64,000 nucleotides of DNA. It comes from Stictocephala bisonia. Its lineage: Eukaryota; Arthropoda; Insecta; Hemiptera; Membracidae. Positions 22,060 through 33,432 of this stretch are shown here, in pieces. Every line of letters starts with the position of its first letter. Within the stretch, counting starts at the first letter, position 1. The stretch is taken from positions 558,001 through 622,000 of the forward strand of contig JAQJVL010000101.1 of NCBI GenBank assembly GCA_035578905.1, in the 5' to 3' direction. Below the pieces are notes generated by a model. It worked only from the letters and a program-made list of their open reading frames with translations. It was not told where the DNA came from and did not search any database. The position numbers and the translations under genes were made by a program.

Positions 22060-25000
22060 TATGATAATGTCCAGTACTAGTTAGATAGACAATGTGATAT
22101 ATGCTAATATTACTACCAACTGTACAAATAATCACTAATAAATCATCTTGAAAGCAAATAAGTTATCTGAAGTTGATAATATAAATAGCCTTCGGTCAGT
22201 TGGCGTCAATCGACGGTTCAGCACTGTGATCTTTGGTAATCTCAGATAAAGAAACAAAACTAATGTTATGGAAACATTACCGCCTTGTCTTACACACATA
22301 ATACTTAGAAAAATGTATTGACACTGTTCTTATTAATAATCTGCCATTCAAGGTTATCTCTATTGAAATCCCAAATTGCCTCATGCTCATATATCTTCTG
22401 ACAGACTACCTATTTAGCAATACATCTTGTAACAGAATTAGTAATCTCCGACTGTCCATACGTATTATAACAAGAGATCTACTGTAAAAACGTAGTACTC
22501 GTATGTCTCGGGACAGAATCCTTACCAGCCGTATGTCCATAGGTCTCCTATAAGTCCCTTCTTGCCAGATGGTATACGAACAGAATTTGCCATTTTTAAA
22601 TACGTTTTCTAACTGTATATGTAGTTGCTATATTTTTAATCTACCAATAGTCTCACAAAATATCTACTCCTCGGGTGTATATACGTCTTTTAACAGAACC
22701 ACGCAGTAAATCGATTCAAATTCGTATAAAATATGAAGCCTCAAAACTTTGAGTGATTACTGATAGTTACTATTATCAGTTGACTTAATCACATATTAAT
22801 ATGGCTGTTTACCTTCAACCCACCTTATATATATATATGACTAAGATCATATGTTCATGTCCACTAATAAACTCTCCTTTCTGTGCTCAGTTAGTTCGAC
22901 AGAGAATACTTTCAGGAAGATATGTTCTGATGAAACTTTGTAAATTTAATTAAGTTTTAAGATGTGCTAGCCATATGTATTGGAAAAATGGCTAGTATTT
23001 CAGAGTGTTATACGTATTAATATGTAACTGTAATTTGAAGGCTGAATAAACATATTCTTATTCTTATTATTAATCTTAAAAATAAAAATATTGTGGACAA
23101 TCTAACAAATCTTACACTCTCTTACGTCCACTGAGGATTTCAGACATAAATATATGAACATTGAAAGCCTCTAAAACACAATAGTAGTGAAGGTCTCTAC
23201 TAAGAACTAACTAACCGTCGTCCAATCACTCCTTCCGAGGCCTTCGAACACATTATCCTTAAGGATACGACAATATTGCAATTTTCCCATAGAAAAGACA
23301 CGATAAAACATTCTCTGTGACTCTGGAACACACCATGTAAAGAAAAACAGCCTCCAAAGTATAACCATCTAGCACCAATGCACGTGTATGGGTGGGTGGG
23401 TGGTTCTCAACACTACTGCATGTGTATCGGTGGATGGGTGGGTGGGCCTTTATAACTTATCTCTTTTGTCTACTGGGGTTACTCTGGCCTAGCCTACACC
23501 TCTTGCACTAGTTATCTGAAAGGAATTTTACATACGAATAAAACAAAGAGTGTCCTATCTTATTTCGTAGGCTTAAGAGGCCGGTGTTATTACTAATAAC
23601 TAAAGCTTCCAGTGATGACCGCGTCAAAGTGTTATTTACAGTAAATAACACCTTGATGTGGTCATTACCGAAAGCTTTAGTTATAAGTAAGAGTGTCCAA
23701 GCTTAACTTACATTGCAGGCGACAACTCAGATTCTCCTATTTATCTTACAGCCTCTCTCAATAAGGCCCGCCAACACATTTTACATAAAGATATGGCAAG
23801 ACTCGCCATGTATAAGTAAGCCTCTACCGATTTGTCTCTAACATATCTTACAACATTGTGCAATTACGTAGGCCTTTGAACACCTAATAGACAAGAGCAC
23901 AATTCAAATACTTCCCAAGACATGATCTTGATAATAAGTGAGTCGTAAGGAACGGATTATCTAAAACCAAACCTTCGGAAAGATAGTGTAGACCAACGGT
24001 TCAGCATTGTGATATTTGTCAGACGAAAGCCTCTAATTCATAAAAAGAAATATATAGAGGTGAATGGGGTAAGTATTTTTTACGTATCCTGTTAGTCTCG
24101 TCCACTGACACACTACGTAATAATACACATGGTGGTCCTTGAACACATTACACTTACAGTCACTATCATCTGAAGCCTACAAGGAGTTATCCTTATTATT
24201 CTCAACTAGTTTCTCAAAAATGATATATTTATGCATACGACAAACAACATTTTCAACCCGTTATTTACAAGAGGAAAAACTGTCATAACTTTTCGGAGAG
24301 ATTATTGAGGGGGGTTTGAGAGGCCTTTGAACTTACCTCGACTTAGTCGTTGGTTATATTATCTTTGTGACTAATATGTTTTAATACTCTATAAATGAGG
24401 TGTAGGAACAGTTAGAGAGGCATGCGTACTCGCTTGCCTGGGTTAAAGACAGTGACTGTTATAGCCTTTACTCCTTAAATGTTTATATCCTCCAGTTTAA
24501 GGTAGTCAGAAGTAGAGAAATAGGATATGTTAGAAGACCTTTATCCCTACTTCAGAGTATGAGGTTTGAAGACACTGTTTGTCGTGTCCACGTTTGTGGT
24601 GTGTTTGAGGCACATAGGGGAAGAAAACTGGAGGATAGGTTAGAGAGGGCCCTATACTGAACTACAGTGTTTAAGGCGTTAGTTGACTTATTCGTGACTG
24701 AAAAGTGTTTGAAGAACTCAGACAGAGAGGTATGTTAGGTTAGAGAGGCCCTCGTACTCACCTCGAATGTATGGTGGGTAATAGAATTAGTTGTAGTAGA
24801 ATGTTTACAGTGTGAGAGACTCAGGGAAAGATATATAAAAAGATAGAAATTTCTTTATTAGTAAAAAAATGTTGACAAAAGAGTGAAACCAGGGCTTCAT
24901 GGTCATTACTTACACTAAGAATATAGGATGGATTTGAGAGGCCTTCTCACTCACCTTTAGTATATGGTGGATACAATACGTTGGTTGTAATTCAAAAAAA

Positions 25001-25714
25001 TATAATGTACTCGAAACATCCATTGTAATAGAGTATGTGATAGGTTAGACTGACCTTCGTACTCAATCCAATGTATGGTGGAATAATTACGTCAGTTGAG
25101 TTATGTGTTGAAGAGTCTCAGTGTACAAGATTGCAGGATAGGTTAGAGAGACGCGACAGAGAGTGCAAAGGCCCCTAACATATTCTACAATACTATCTTA
25201 TATCAACACTCTCGACACATCAAACGACAACCTAGACTCTTCCCCTACATAAACTACAGGTGAGTACGAAGGTCTCTCTAATCAATCGTATATTTACTTA
25301 AACTGAGTCCTTCAAATGCTACAAAGTCATAAGGGTTCTTCAATCGACGTTTATAACATATCTACAACGTTAAAGGTACTTTAAAAATATTATTCACTAT
25401 CTTACAATGATACTTACGAAAACAAATCACAAACAACATCCTATAACTTTGCCTCCCTCCCCTACATTTTAAGTGATTAGAATGCCTCACCTACCTATCC
25501 TCAATCTTTTCCCCTAGGTCCCTAACAAGACCTTCGCCCTCAACATTTTTGCTCATTATGAAAAGATTACTGTACCAACTCTTATAACCAACATACTCAC
25601 GAAATAAGTAGGAAGGCCTCAGAACCCATCCTATGTCTCTTGTACTGAGTACATAAAAACTTTAAACACGAAAAAATGAAAACCTTCACCCACCATGAGT
25701 TAGGTTCACACACA
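22060..25714. repeat. Diverged, partly inverted monomers of the 104-bp satellite
   Basis: Scattered blocks resemble the homogeneous array that follows. From about 24,300 to 25,150 they are in reverse orientation, with repeated forms of GTTAGAGAGGCC..CGTACTCACCTCGA. From about 25,190 onward they are forward (AGGTGAGTACGAAGGTCTC near 25,258). Weaker forward-type fragments occur at about 23,100-24,000. GACGGTTCAGCACTGTGAT near 22,213 is repeated imperfectly near 23,997. This looks like an old margin of the satellite domain. Similarity falls off to the left and the limit at 22,060 is uncertain. Confidence 0.6.
23587..23693. repeat. Near-perfect palindrome, arms about 53 bp
   Basis: TAACTAAAGCTT..GATGACC..GTGTTATTTAC (23,587-23,639) is mirrored by GTAAATAACAC..GGTCATTACC..AAGCTTTAGTTA (23,641-23,693) around a single central base. 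There are only a few mismatches and essentially no loop. It would extrude as a cruciform or a long RNA hairpin. It may be a foldback element or a palindromic junction in the satellite domain. Confidence 0.85.
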
Positions 25715-28165
25715 TTAAACATGAAGAAATGACAACCAACTCTTTACCATACACTCGAGGTAAGTAGGAAGGCCTCACTAACATATGGCACATCTCTTCC
25801 ATTGAGCCTCACAAACACTTTAAACATGAAGAAATGACAACCAACTCTTTACCATACACTCGAGGTAAGTAGGAAGGCCTCACTAACATATGGCACATCT
25901 CTTCCATTGAGCCTCACAAACAATTAAACATGAAGAAATGACAACCAACTCTTTACCATACACTCGAGGTAAGTAGAAAGGCCTCACTAACATATGGCAC
26001 ATCTCTTCCATTGAGCCTCACAAACAATTAAACATGAAGAAATGACAACCAACTCTTTACCATACACTCGAGGTAAGTAGGGAGGCCCCACTAAAATATG
26101 GCACATCTCTTCCATTGAGCCTCACAAACAATTAAACATGAAGAAATGACAACCAACTCTTTACCATACACTCGAGGTAAGTAGGAAGGCCTCACTAACA
26201 TATGGCACATCTCTTCCATTGAGCCTCACAAACATTTAAACATGAAGAAATGATAACCAACTCTTTACCATACACTCGAGGTAAGTAGGAAGGCCCCACT
26301 AACATATGGCACATCTCTTCCATTGAGCCTCACAAACAATTAAACATGAAGAAATGACAACCAACTCTTTACCATACACTCGAGGTAAGTAGGAAGGCCT
26401 CACTAACATATGGCACATCTCTTCCATTGAGCCTCACAAACAATTAAACATGAAGAAATGACAACCAACTCTTTACCATACACTCGAGGTAAGTAGGAAG
26501 GCCTCACTAACATATGGCACATCTCTTCCATTGAGCCTCACAAACACTTTAAACATGAAGAAATGACAACTAACTCTTTACTATACACTCGAGGTAAGTA
26601 GGAAGGCCCCACTAACATATGGCACATCTCTTCCATTGAGCCTCACAAACAATTAAACATGAAGAAATGATAACCAACTCTTTACCATACACTCGAGGTA
26701 AGTAGGAAGGCCTCACTAACATATGGCACATCTCTTCCATTGAGCCTCACAAACAATTAAACATGAAGAAATGATAACCAACTCTTTACCATACACTCGA
26801 GGTAAGTAGGAAGGCCCCACTAACATATGGCACATCTCTTCCATTGAGCCTCACAAACAATTAAACATGAAAAAATGACAACCAACTCTTTACCATACAC
26901 TCGAGGTAAGTAGGAAGGCCTCACTAACATATGGCACATCTCTTCCATTGAGCCTCACAAACACTTTAAACATGAAGAAATGACAACCAACTCTTTACCA
27001 TACACTCGAGGTAAGTAGGAAGGCCTCACTAACATATGGCACATATCTTCCATTGAGCCTCACAAACAATTAAACATGAAGAAATGATAACCAACTCTTT
27101 ACCATACACTCGAGGTAAGTAGGAAGGCCTCACTAACATATGGCACATCTCTTCCATTGAGCCTCACAAACAATTAAACATGAATAAATGACAACCAACT
27201 CTTTACCATACACTCGAGGTAAGTAGGAAGGCCTCACTAACATATGGCACATCTCTTCCATTGAGTCTCACAAACAATTAAACATGAAGAAATGACAACC
27301 AACTCTTTACCATACACTCGAGGTAAGTAGGAAGGCCCCACTAACATATGGCACATCTCTTCCATTGAGCCTCACAAACAATTAAACATGAAGATATGAC
27401 AACCAACTCTTTACCATACACTCGAGGTAAGTAGGAAGGCCTCACTAACATATGGCACATCTCTTCCATTGAGCCTCACAAACACTTTAAACATGAAGAA
27501 ATGACAACCAACTCTTTACCATACACTCGAGGTAAGTAGGAAGGCCTCACTAACATATGGCACATCTCTTCCATTGAGCCTCACAAACAATTAAACATGA
27601 AGAAATGACAACCAACTCTTTACCATACACTCGAGGTAAGTAGGAAAGCCTCACTAACATATGGCACATCTCTTCCATTGAGCCTCACAAACACTTTACA
27701 CATGAAGAAATGACAACCAACTCTTTACCATACACTCGAGGTAAGTAGGAAGGCCCCACTAACATATGGCACATCTCTTCCATTGAGCCTCACAACACTT
27801 TAAACATGAAGAAATGACAACCAACTCTTTACCATACACTCGAGGTAAGTAGGAAGGCCTCACTAACATATGGCACATCTCTTCCATTGAGCCTCACAAA
27901 CAATTAAACATGAAGAAATGACAACCAACTCTTTACCATACACTCGAGGTAAGTAGGAAGGCCCCACTAACATATGGCACATCTCTTCCATTGAGCCTCA
28001 CAAACAATTAAACATGAAGAAATGACAACCAACTCTTTACCATACACTCGAGGTAAGTAGGAAGGCCTCACTAACATATGGCACATCTCTTCCATTGAGC
28101 CTCACAAACAATTAAACATGAAGAAATGACAACCAACTCTTTACCATACACTCGAGGTAAGTAGA
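25715..28165 (+). repeat. Homogeneous 104-bp satellite array, about 24 monomers
   Basis: The monomer runs AATTAAACATGAAGAAATG, ACAACCAACTCTTTACCATA, CACTCGAGGTAAGTAGGAAG, GCCTCACTAACATATGGCAC, ATCTCTTCCATTGAGCCTCA, CAAAC. Length is 104 bp, with 105-bp variants reading CACTTTAAAC. Monomers differ at only a few sites, with diagnostic variants (GGCCCC for GGCCTC; GATAACC for GACAACC) scattered at 2-5 monomer intervals. Each has a CTCGAG (XhoI) site. Length, homogeneity and diverged flanks fit a satellite kept uniform by unequal exchange. Centromeric or heterochromatic role is unproven. Confidence 0.97.
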
Positions 28166-28850
28166 AAGGCCTCATTAGCCTATCATGGGCTACACTGTTT
28201 TCACTCAGTCCCTCAAACACTTTAAATATAAAAAACGACAACTAGGTCTTTAACCATTCACGAGATATAAGTAGGAAGGCCTCATTAACCTAAATAAAAC
28301 CTTCTAAATGTCTTTACTGAATCTTTAAAACATTTTAAACATGAAGAAACGACAACCAACTCTTTTACCATACACGTGAGGTAGGTAGGGAGTCACTCAT
28401 CACTAACCTATCATACATGTTTTCACTCAGTACTTCAAACACTTTAAACATGAAGAAATGACAAACCAACTATTTAACTATTCACAAGATATAAGTAGGA
28501 AGTCATCACTAACCTATCCTACATATTTTCACTCAGTTCTTCAAACACTTTAAACATGAAGAAATGACAAACCAACTATTTAACTATTCACAAGATATAA
28601 GTAGGAAGGCCTTACTAACCTATCCTACATGTTTTCACTCAGTACTTCAAACACTTTAAACATGAAGAAATGACAAACCAACTATTTAACTATTCACAAG
28701 ATATAAGTAGGAAGTCATCACTAACCTATCCTACATGTTTTCACTCAGTACTTCAAACACTTTAAACATGAAGAAATGACAAACCAACTATTTAACTATT
28801 CACAAGATATAAGTAGGAAGGCCTCACTAACCTATCCTACATTTATTCCA
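28166..28850 (+). repeat. Diverged right margin of the satellite, 105-106-bp monomers
   Basis: About six monomers share GAAGAAATGACAAACCAACT, ATAAGTAGGAAGGCCTCACT and CACTCAGTACTTCAAACAC with the core, but lack the XhoI site and end in CTATCCTACATG. Four consecutive units between about 28,440 and 28,830 are almost identical, so this subfamily amplified separately. Confidence 0.9.
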
Positions 28851-29364
28851 AAGAATCCCTCAAATCATCTAAGTATATGACGTCCTTCACCTACCTCTTA
28901 AAAATTTGAATAATAATCCTTAAATTTTTCAGTTTGTCTCATTTAGGTCCTGAAATACAATAATGCCCAAGCTTTTTTAATATGCAGTCAAACTGCCTCA
29001 CTCTGCTAGAGTTTTCTGGCTAATATAAGACCCACCCTTTTCTTCTCCAACTTACAGTTCTATTTTGCCTTGAACAACAGTGGCTCCAAGTTAGGACTTA
29101 ACCCAACTACAATACTCTCATTCCCTTTTCTAGCAAGACATCTGACTGACCTTCATAGTACGCAACGATAAGGGAAAATTTGATATCAAGCCCAGTAAAT
29201 GGTAACATTTGCCCACGCTAGAACATGATTGCAAAGCCCAGCATATTCCTCTTGAGGTATGTCCTTAGAGCCTCTTGATACAATAATTATGGCTTTCTGG
29301 TCCATTTTTGTTCCACGATACCAGCGAAGATTGGTCTTAAGCTCATTTTACATGAAATTTCTGT
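28851..29364. other. Mostly unique DNA; possible continuation of a decayed ORF
   Basis: Slightly GC-richer than average. Minus-strand reading shows short open stretches interrupted by several stops (about 29,120-29,364), possibly a decayed continuation of the protein-like segment at 29,365-29,640. No repeat or RNA gene. Confidence 0.35.
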
Positions 29365-29640
29365 TTATACTTGGACGTGGATCTTATTTTCTTTCCATAT
29401 GGCACACACAACTAAGATTGCTGCAACCTTTCTAAGGAAATAATCATCATAAGGCAGAAGTGGACCTACACCCTCTGTTCGCACAACATTCAGGAAGGCC
29501 TCTCTCCAGCTTTTAGTTATATAGTATAGGTCGTAGTAATCCAGGAAGAAAGCAACTTATGGGCTGAAAACAAAATCAATCACTTCTTGCATATATGTTG
29601 GTAGGAGTTTGCCTCCTAACACAGAACTTTTTAAACGAGT
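29365..29640 (-). pseudogene. Possible decayed coding remnant, unidentified
   Basis: On the minus strand a reading frame of about 92 codons has a single internal stop. It yields protein-like text such as GGKLLPTYMQEVIDFVF and, after the stop, SWREAFLNVVRTEGVGP, then LRKVAAILVVCAIWKE. Composition is balanced, unlike translated AT-rich junk here. I do not recognise the family; a transposon protein or host-gene fragment are both possible. It adjoins the 33-bp minisatellite. Confidence 0.3.
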
Positions 29641-29785
29641 TTCAATCCATGCTCGTCCAAACAGCGACTGTCTTTTAGCACATGTACTCTGCAGCAGTGA
29701 TTGTCTTAAAACACATGAAATCTGCAGCAGTTATTTCCTTCTAACACATGTACTCTGCAGTAGCGATTATTTTCTAACATAATAT

Positions 29786-30691
29786 TGTGACATCCAGAGT
29801 GGCCTACATCCTGGGAACCGGTGATGCGGAAGTAATGGATGGGTCGCTGACCACCTGCCCTGCTTGTTTACAACCTTTGGGGCACAATGGCTTACGCATG
29901 AACGCCCTTACCTCAATGGACTTCTAGACTGTTCTTGGTTGACGAACTAGCTCTGTCACGGAACTTCGGGCGCAGGGGGAATTCGAGAAGCTTCTGGATA
30001 GAGACCTGCAGGTGATATATACGGCTCGGATACCAGCGCGAGTCAGTCAGTCAGTCAGTCAGTCAGTGAGTCTAGAGCCTACAGCCCGGGTGTTTGCAGC
30101 GACAGTGAGCGTGAAGTGTCCGAGTATAGTGAAGTGGTCTACGGAGAAGTTACCGGTGAGTGGTTCGTTGTTGGGATCAACGAAGGAGCAGTGCGGTACT
30201 TGTGGACGACTTCTGAAGGGACACTGAAGAAACTGTGAGTGAACTGTTAGCATTGGACTGTAGGTAGTAGGGAATCTAGTAAAGTCACTTCGTAGTCAGT
30301 AATTGTAAATAATAGTAGGGAATCTAGTAGAGTCACTTTATAGTTAGTAATTGTAAATAATAGCAGAGAATCTAGGAAAGCCACTTTATAGAGCTAGGAA
30401 TTGTAATTAAAAGAAGGGAATTTAGTAAAGTCACTTTGCAATTAGTAGTTGTAATTATTGATGCCATCTAAGATTGTAAATATAAATTAGTTGAACTGTA
30501 AAAGTAGGCCTAATAGTAAATTGTACTTTTCACAATAGTTAAAGTTAAGGAAATAATCCGTTTAATTATAATAAGTTAATTTTATATATTCCATAAATTT
30601 AGTAATTGTTTAGTATATCGTGTTGCTTATTTGTAAAACCCACATAGCGATTAATTATTTATAATTTAGGACAAATAAAAAAAACGTCACA
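29786..30691 (+). mobile_element. Solo LTR of a Ty3/Gypsy-type retrotransposon (906 bp)
   Basis: Starts TGTGACATCC and ends AACGTCACA, giving the TG..CA ends and a 6-bp terminal inverted repeat (TGTGAC/GTCACA). ATAT flanks both sides (29,782-29,785; 30,692-30,695), and an uninterrupted minisatellite unit at about 30,885 reads AACATAATATGTACTCTG, so the empty site is visible. Internally: TATATA at about 30,016, then (AGTC)n at 30,041-30,067 containing TCAGT initiator words about 30 bp downstream, a 48-bp repeat x4, and AATAAA near 30,674. There is no tRNA primer site, polypurine tract or second LTR, so it is a recombined solo copy. The 71-codon ORF inside is not a known protein. Ty3/Gypsy assignment is inferred from the ends and 4-bp duplication. 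Confidence 0.85.
30262..30455 (+). repeat. 48-bp tandem repeat inside the solo LTR, 4 copies
   Basis: Unit AGTAGGGAATCTAGTAAAG..CACTT..AGTAATTGTAAATAAT. GAATC anchors lie at 30,272, 30,320 and 30,368, and GAATT at 30,418. It lies downstream of the TATA/initiator region, so probably in R or U5 of the LTR. Confidence 0.9.
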
Positions 30692-31845
30692 ATATGTACT
30701 CTGAAGCAGAGATTGCCATCTATCACATTTAAACTGCAGCTGTGATTGCATTCTAACGCATGAACTCTGTAGTAGTGATTGTCTTCTAACACATGTTTCT
30801 GCAGCAGCGATTGTCTTCTAACACATGCAATCTGGAGCAGTGATATCCTTATAACACATGTACTTTGCAGCAGCGATTATTTTCAAACATAATATGTACT
30901 CTGAAGCAGATATTGCCATCTATTACATGTAAACTGCAGCAGTGATTGCATTCTAACGCATGAACTCTGTAGCAGTGATTGCCTTCTAACACATGTACTC
31001 TGCAGCAGCTATTGTCTTTTAACACATGTACTTTGCAGTATTGATTGTCTTCTAACACACATACTCTGCAGCATTGATTTTCTTGTAACACAATATGTAC
31101 TCTGCTGCAGTGATTGCCATATATCACATGTAATCTGCAGGAGTAATTGCATTCTAACGCATGTACTCTGTAGCAGTGATTGTCTTCCAAAACATATACT
31201 CTAAAGCGGTGATTGCATTCAAAGTATAATATGCAGCACCTATTACATTCGAACACAAGTACTCTACTGCAGTGATTGCATTCTAACACATGTGCTCTGC
31301 AGCAGCGTTTGTCTTCTAAAGCATACGCTCTGAAGCAGTGATTGCATTCTAACACATTTACTCTGAAGCTGTTATTGCCTTATAACACATATACTCTGCA
31401 GCAGTGATTCTAACATATGAAATATCCAGCAGCTATTGTCTTCGAACAAATTTTCTCTGCAAAAGCTATTGCCTTCGAACAGATGTACTCTGCAGTGGTG
31501 ATTGCCTCTTACCACGTGTACTTTGCAGCAGTGATAGTCTTCTAACACATGTACTCTGCAACAGTGATTGTATTCTTACACATGTACTCTGCAGCAGTTA
31601 TTATTTTCTAATACATTAAATCTGCAGGAGCGATTGTCTGCTAACACATGTTTCTGCAGCAGTGATTGCCTTATAACACATGAAATCTGCAGCAGTGATT
31701 GCCTTCCAACACTTGTACTCAGCAGCATTGATTGTCTTCTAAAACATGTAATCTGCAGCAGTGATTGTCTTCTAACACATATACTCTGCCACAGTTATTG
31801 CCTTTTAACCATGTACTCTGAAGCAGTGATTGCCTTTTAGCACAT

Positions 31846-33342
31846 ACTTAAAGACATAGGGCAAAATGTATAGAAACTCTAGTCTCAATTTAACTATTAC
31901 ACTGGTTCATGTATAAAAAATATTCACACAGGGACAACGGCCAAACATTTAAAACTTTTTACACTTATCCAAGTTCCTGTTGTTAATGAAAGAGCGACTT
32001 TTTTCGAATATCTGATGCTGGTAAATTTTCCAGCCATTGCTTTATACATCATATCTTTAAGGACTATCCCCTCTAATAGACCTGACTTTACAGTTCTAAA
32101 GTAACCAAATAATAAATATCTCGATTGCCATAAGCCATAAGTAGAAATCTACTTGAGGGAATTAGCCTTCTTTAGGGAATATAGAGATTTCTTCCATTGT
32201 GACTGTCAGCATCACATATAGGTAGATAGTTAATTAGGGGATTTCTTCAAATTGGGTCGATCACATACTAGACATAAACTCTCAGAATTCCGAGCATAGT
32301 GAATATAGGACGACAATATTCTCGGGAACTTCATGCCCTCTTTTGCACCTTCAAGTCATCCACGCATGAGCTTGCTTGGCCTTACAAAACCAAACATTAG
32401 TTTAAGTGACTATGAAAGAGTGAGTGACGATTAAAACGTAAGTATGGCTGCGTCTTGAGTAAGTAAATCACTCTAGATAACCTGGAGCAGACATATGAGA
32501 TAGCCTATGACGTATGAGAGAAAAGGTACTAAATATGAGATGAGATATAAGAAATAATTAAAATAAATATGATATCAATGCCTCACAAGCACTCCCATTC
32601 AACTAACTCTTTCACCATTATTAACTAGATTTTTTTGTAAAGGAGAGTCCAATCTCTTTTGTAATTTTACTCTACTCATTAAACTATGCAAGGAACACTT
32701 TTTTATACTCGTATAAAAAGGAGAGGCCGATCTCCTTTTTAACCTTACTCTACCCAATCTCCATAGACCATTGACAAGACAGAGTAAGGGGAGAACCAGT
32801 TGAGTGCAAGATGAATATTACTGATATAAACCAATATTCCTGGTCATAATTGTTCATAATTCAATTGTTGTTCATAATTCAATGTACAACGTTTTGATGC
32901 CTGAGACTACTCGGCCACTGGCTCTCCCAAACAACAACGTATACAAGATACGATTCAGATGGATTAAGATAACAGTTACTATGAAATGGAAAATGGGCGG
33001 GCCATTTTTCGACTCTGTCTAGAGGTAGATGGATGAGGGGACCTTTTACACTAAGATATGAGTTTTACCTAGTAGGTTCAAGGTCTTTCAACATTTTTGG
33101 AAGTGTTTTAAAGTTTCTACTTCATTTTAAATAGAAAAATCTGGGTAGTTAATAAGTTAGTACTATCTCAATAATTTGGCCATAAAATTATAGAGCTGAG
33201 ACGTATCCTCCGTACGTTTGTATACAAGAAACTTGACAAGAAGTGAATTAAGGGTTTACATAGCATTGCATTTATTTACAAGAGAGTTTTTATACATTTA
33301 GTTCCTAAAATTTTAAATGAGAACAGGGAATTTCAAGCATTT
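31846..33342. other. No recognisable gene
   Basis: A loose duplication around AAAGGAGAGTCCAATCTC and AAAGGAGAGGCCGATCTC lies at about 32,638-32,742. The rest is unique AT-rich sequence without credible ORFs. Confidence 0.5.
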
Positions 33343-33432
33343 CTCGACCTACCTATATTTCTCGACCTACCTACATTTCTCGACCTACCTACATTTCTCG
33401 ACCTACCTACATTTCTCGACCTACCTACATTT
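33343..33432 (+). repeat. 18-bp minisatellite, 5 copies
   Basis: CTCGACCTACCTACATTT repeated five times in register, with one substitution in the first copy. Confidence 0.98.

Larger units (their letters stand above)
29641..31845 (+). repeat. 33-bp CTGCAG minisatellite, about 39 copies, interrupted
   Basis: Unit ACACATGTACTCTGCAGCAG followed by TGATTGTCTTCTA (33 bp), moderately diverged, many units with PstI sites. It occupies 29,641-29,785 and 30,692-31,845, separated by a solo LTR. Since 33 bp is 11 codons, ORFs of up to 168 codons with an 11-residue Cys/His-rich period occur on both strands; these follow from the period and give no evidence of selection. Confidence 0.93.

Noticed and set aside
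25715..28165. CRISPR-like array
   Set aside because: No unique spacers: whole 104-bp monomers repeat in tandem, in a eukaryotic context, and no cas genes are present.
30849..31355. 168-codon Cys/His-rich ORF resembling a zinc-finger repeat
   Set aside because: An 11-residue period from the 33-bp minisatellite; no C2H2 spacing, no conserved linker.
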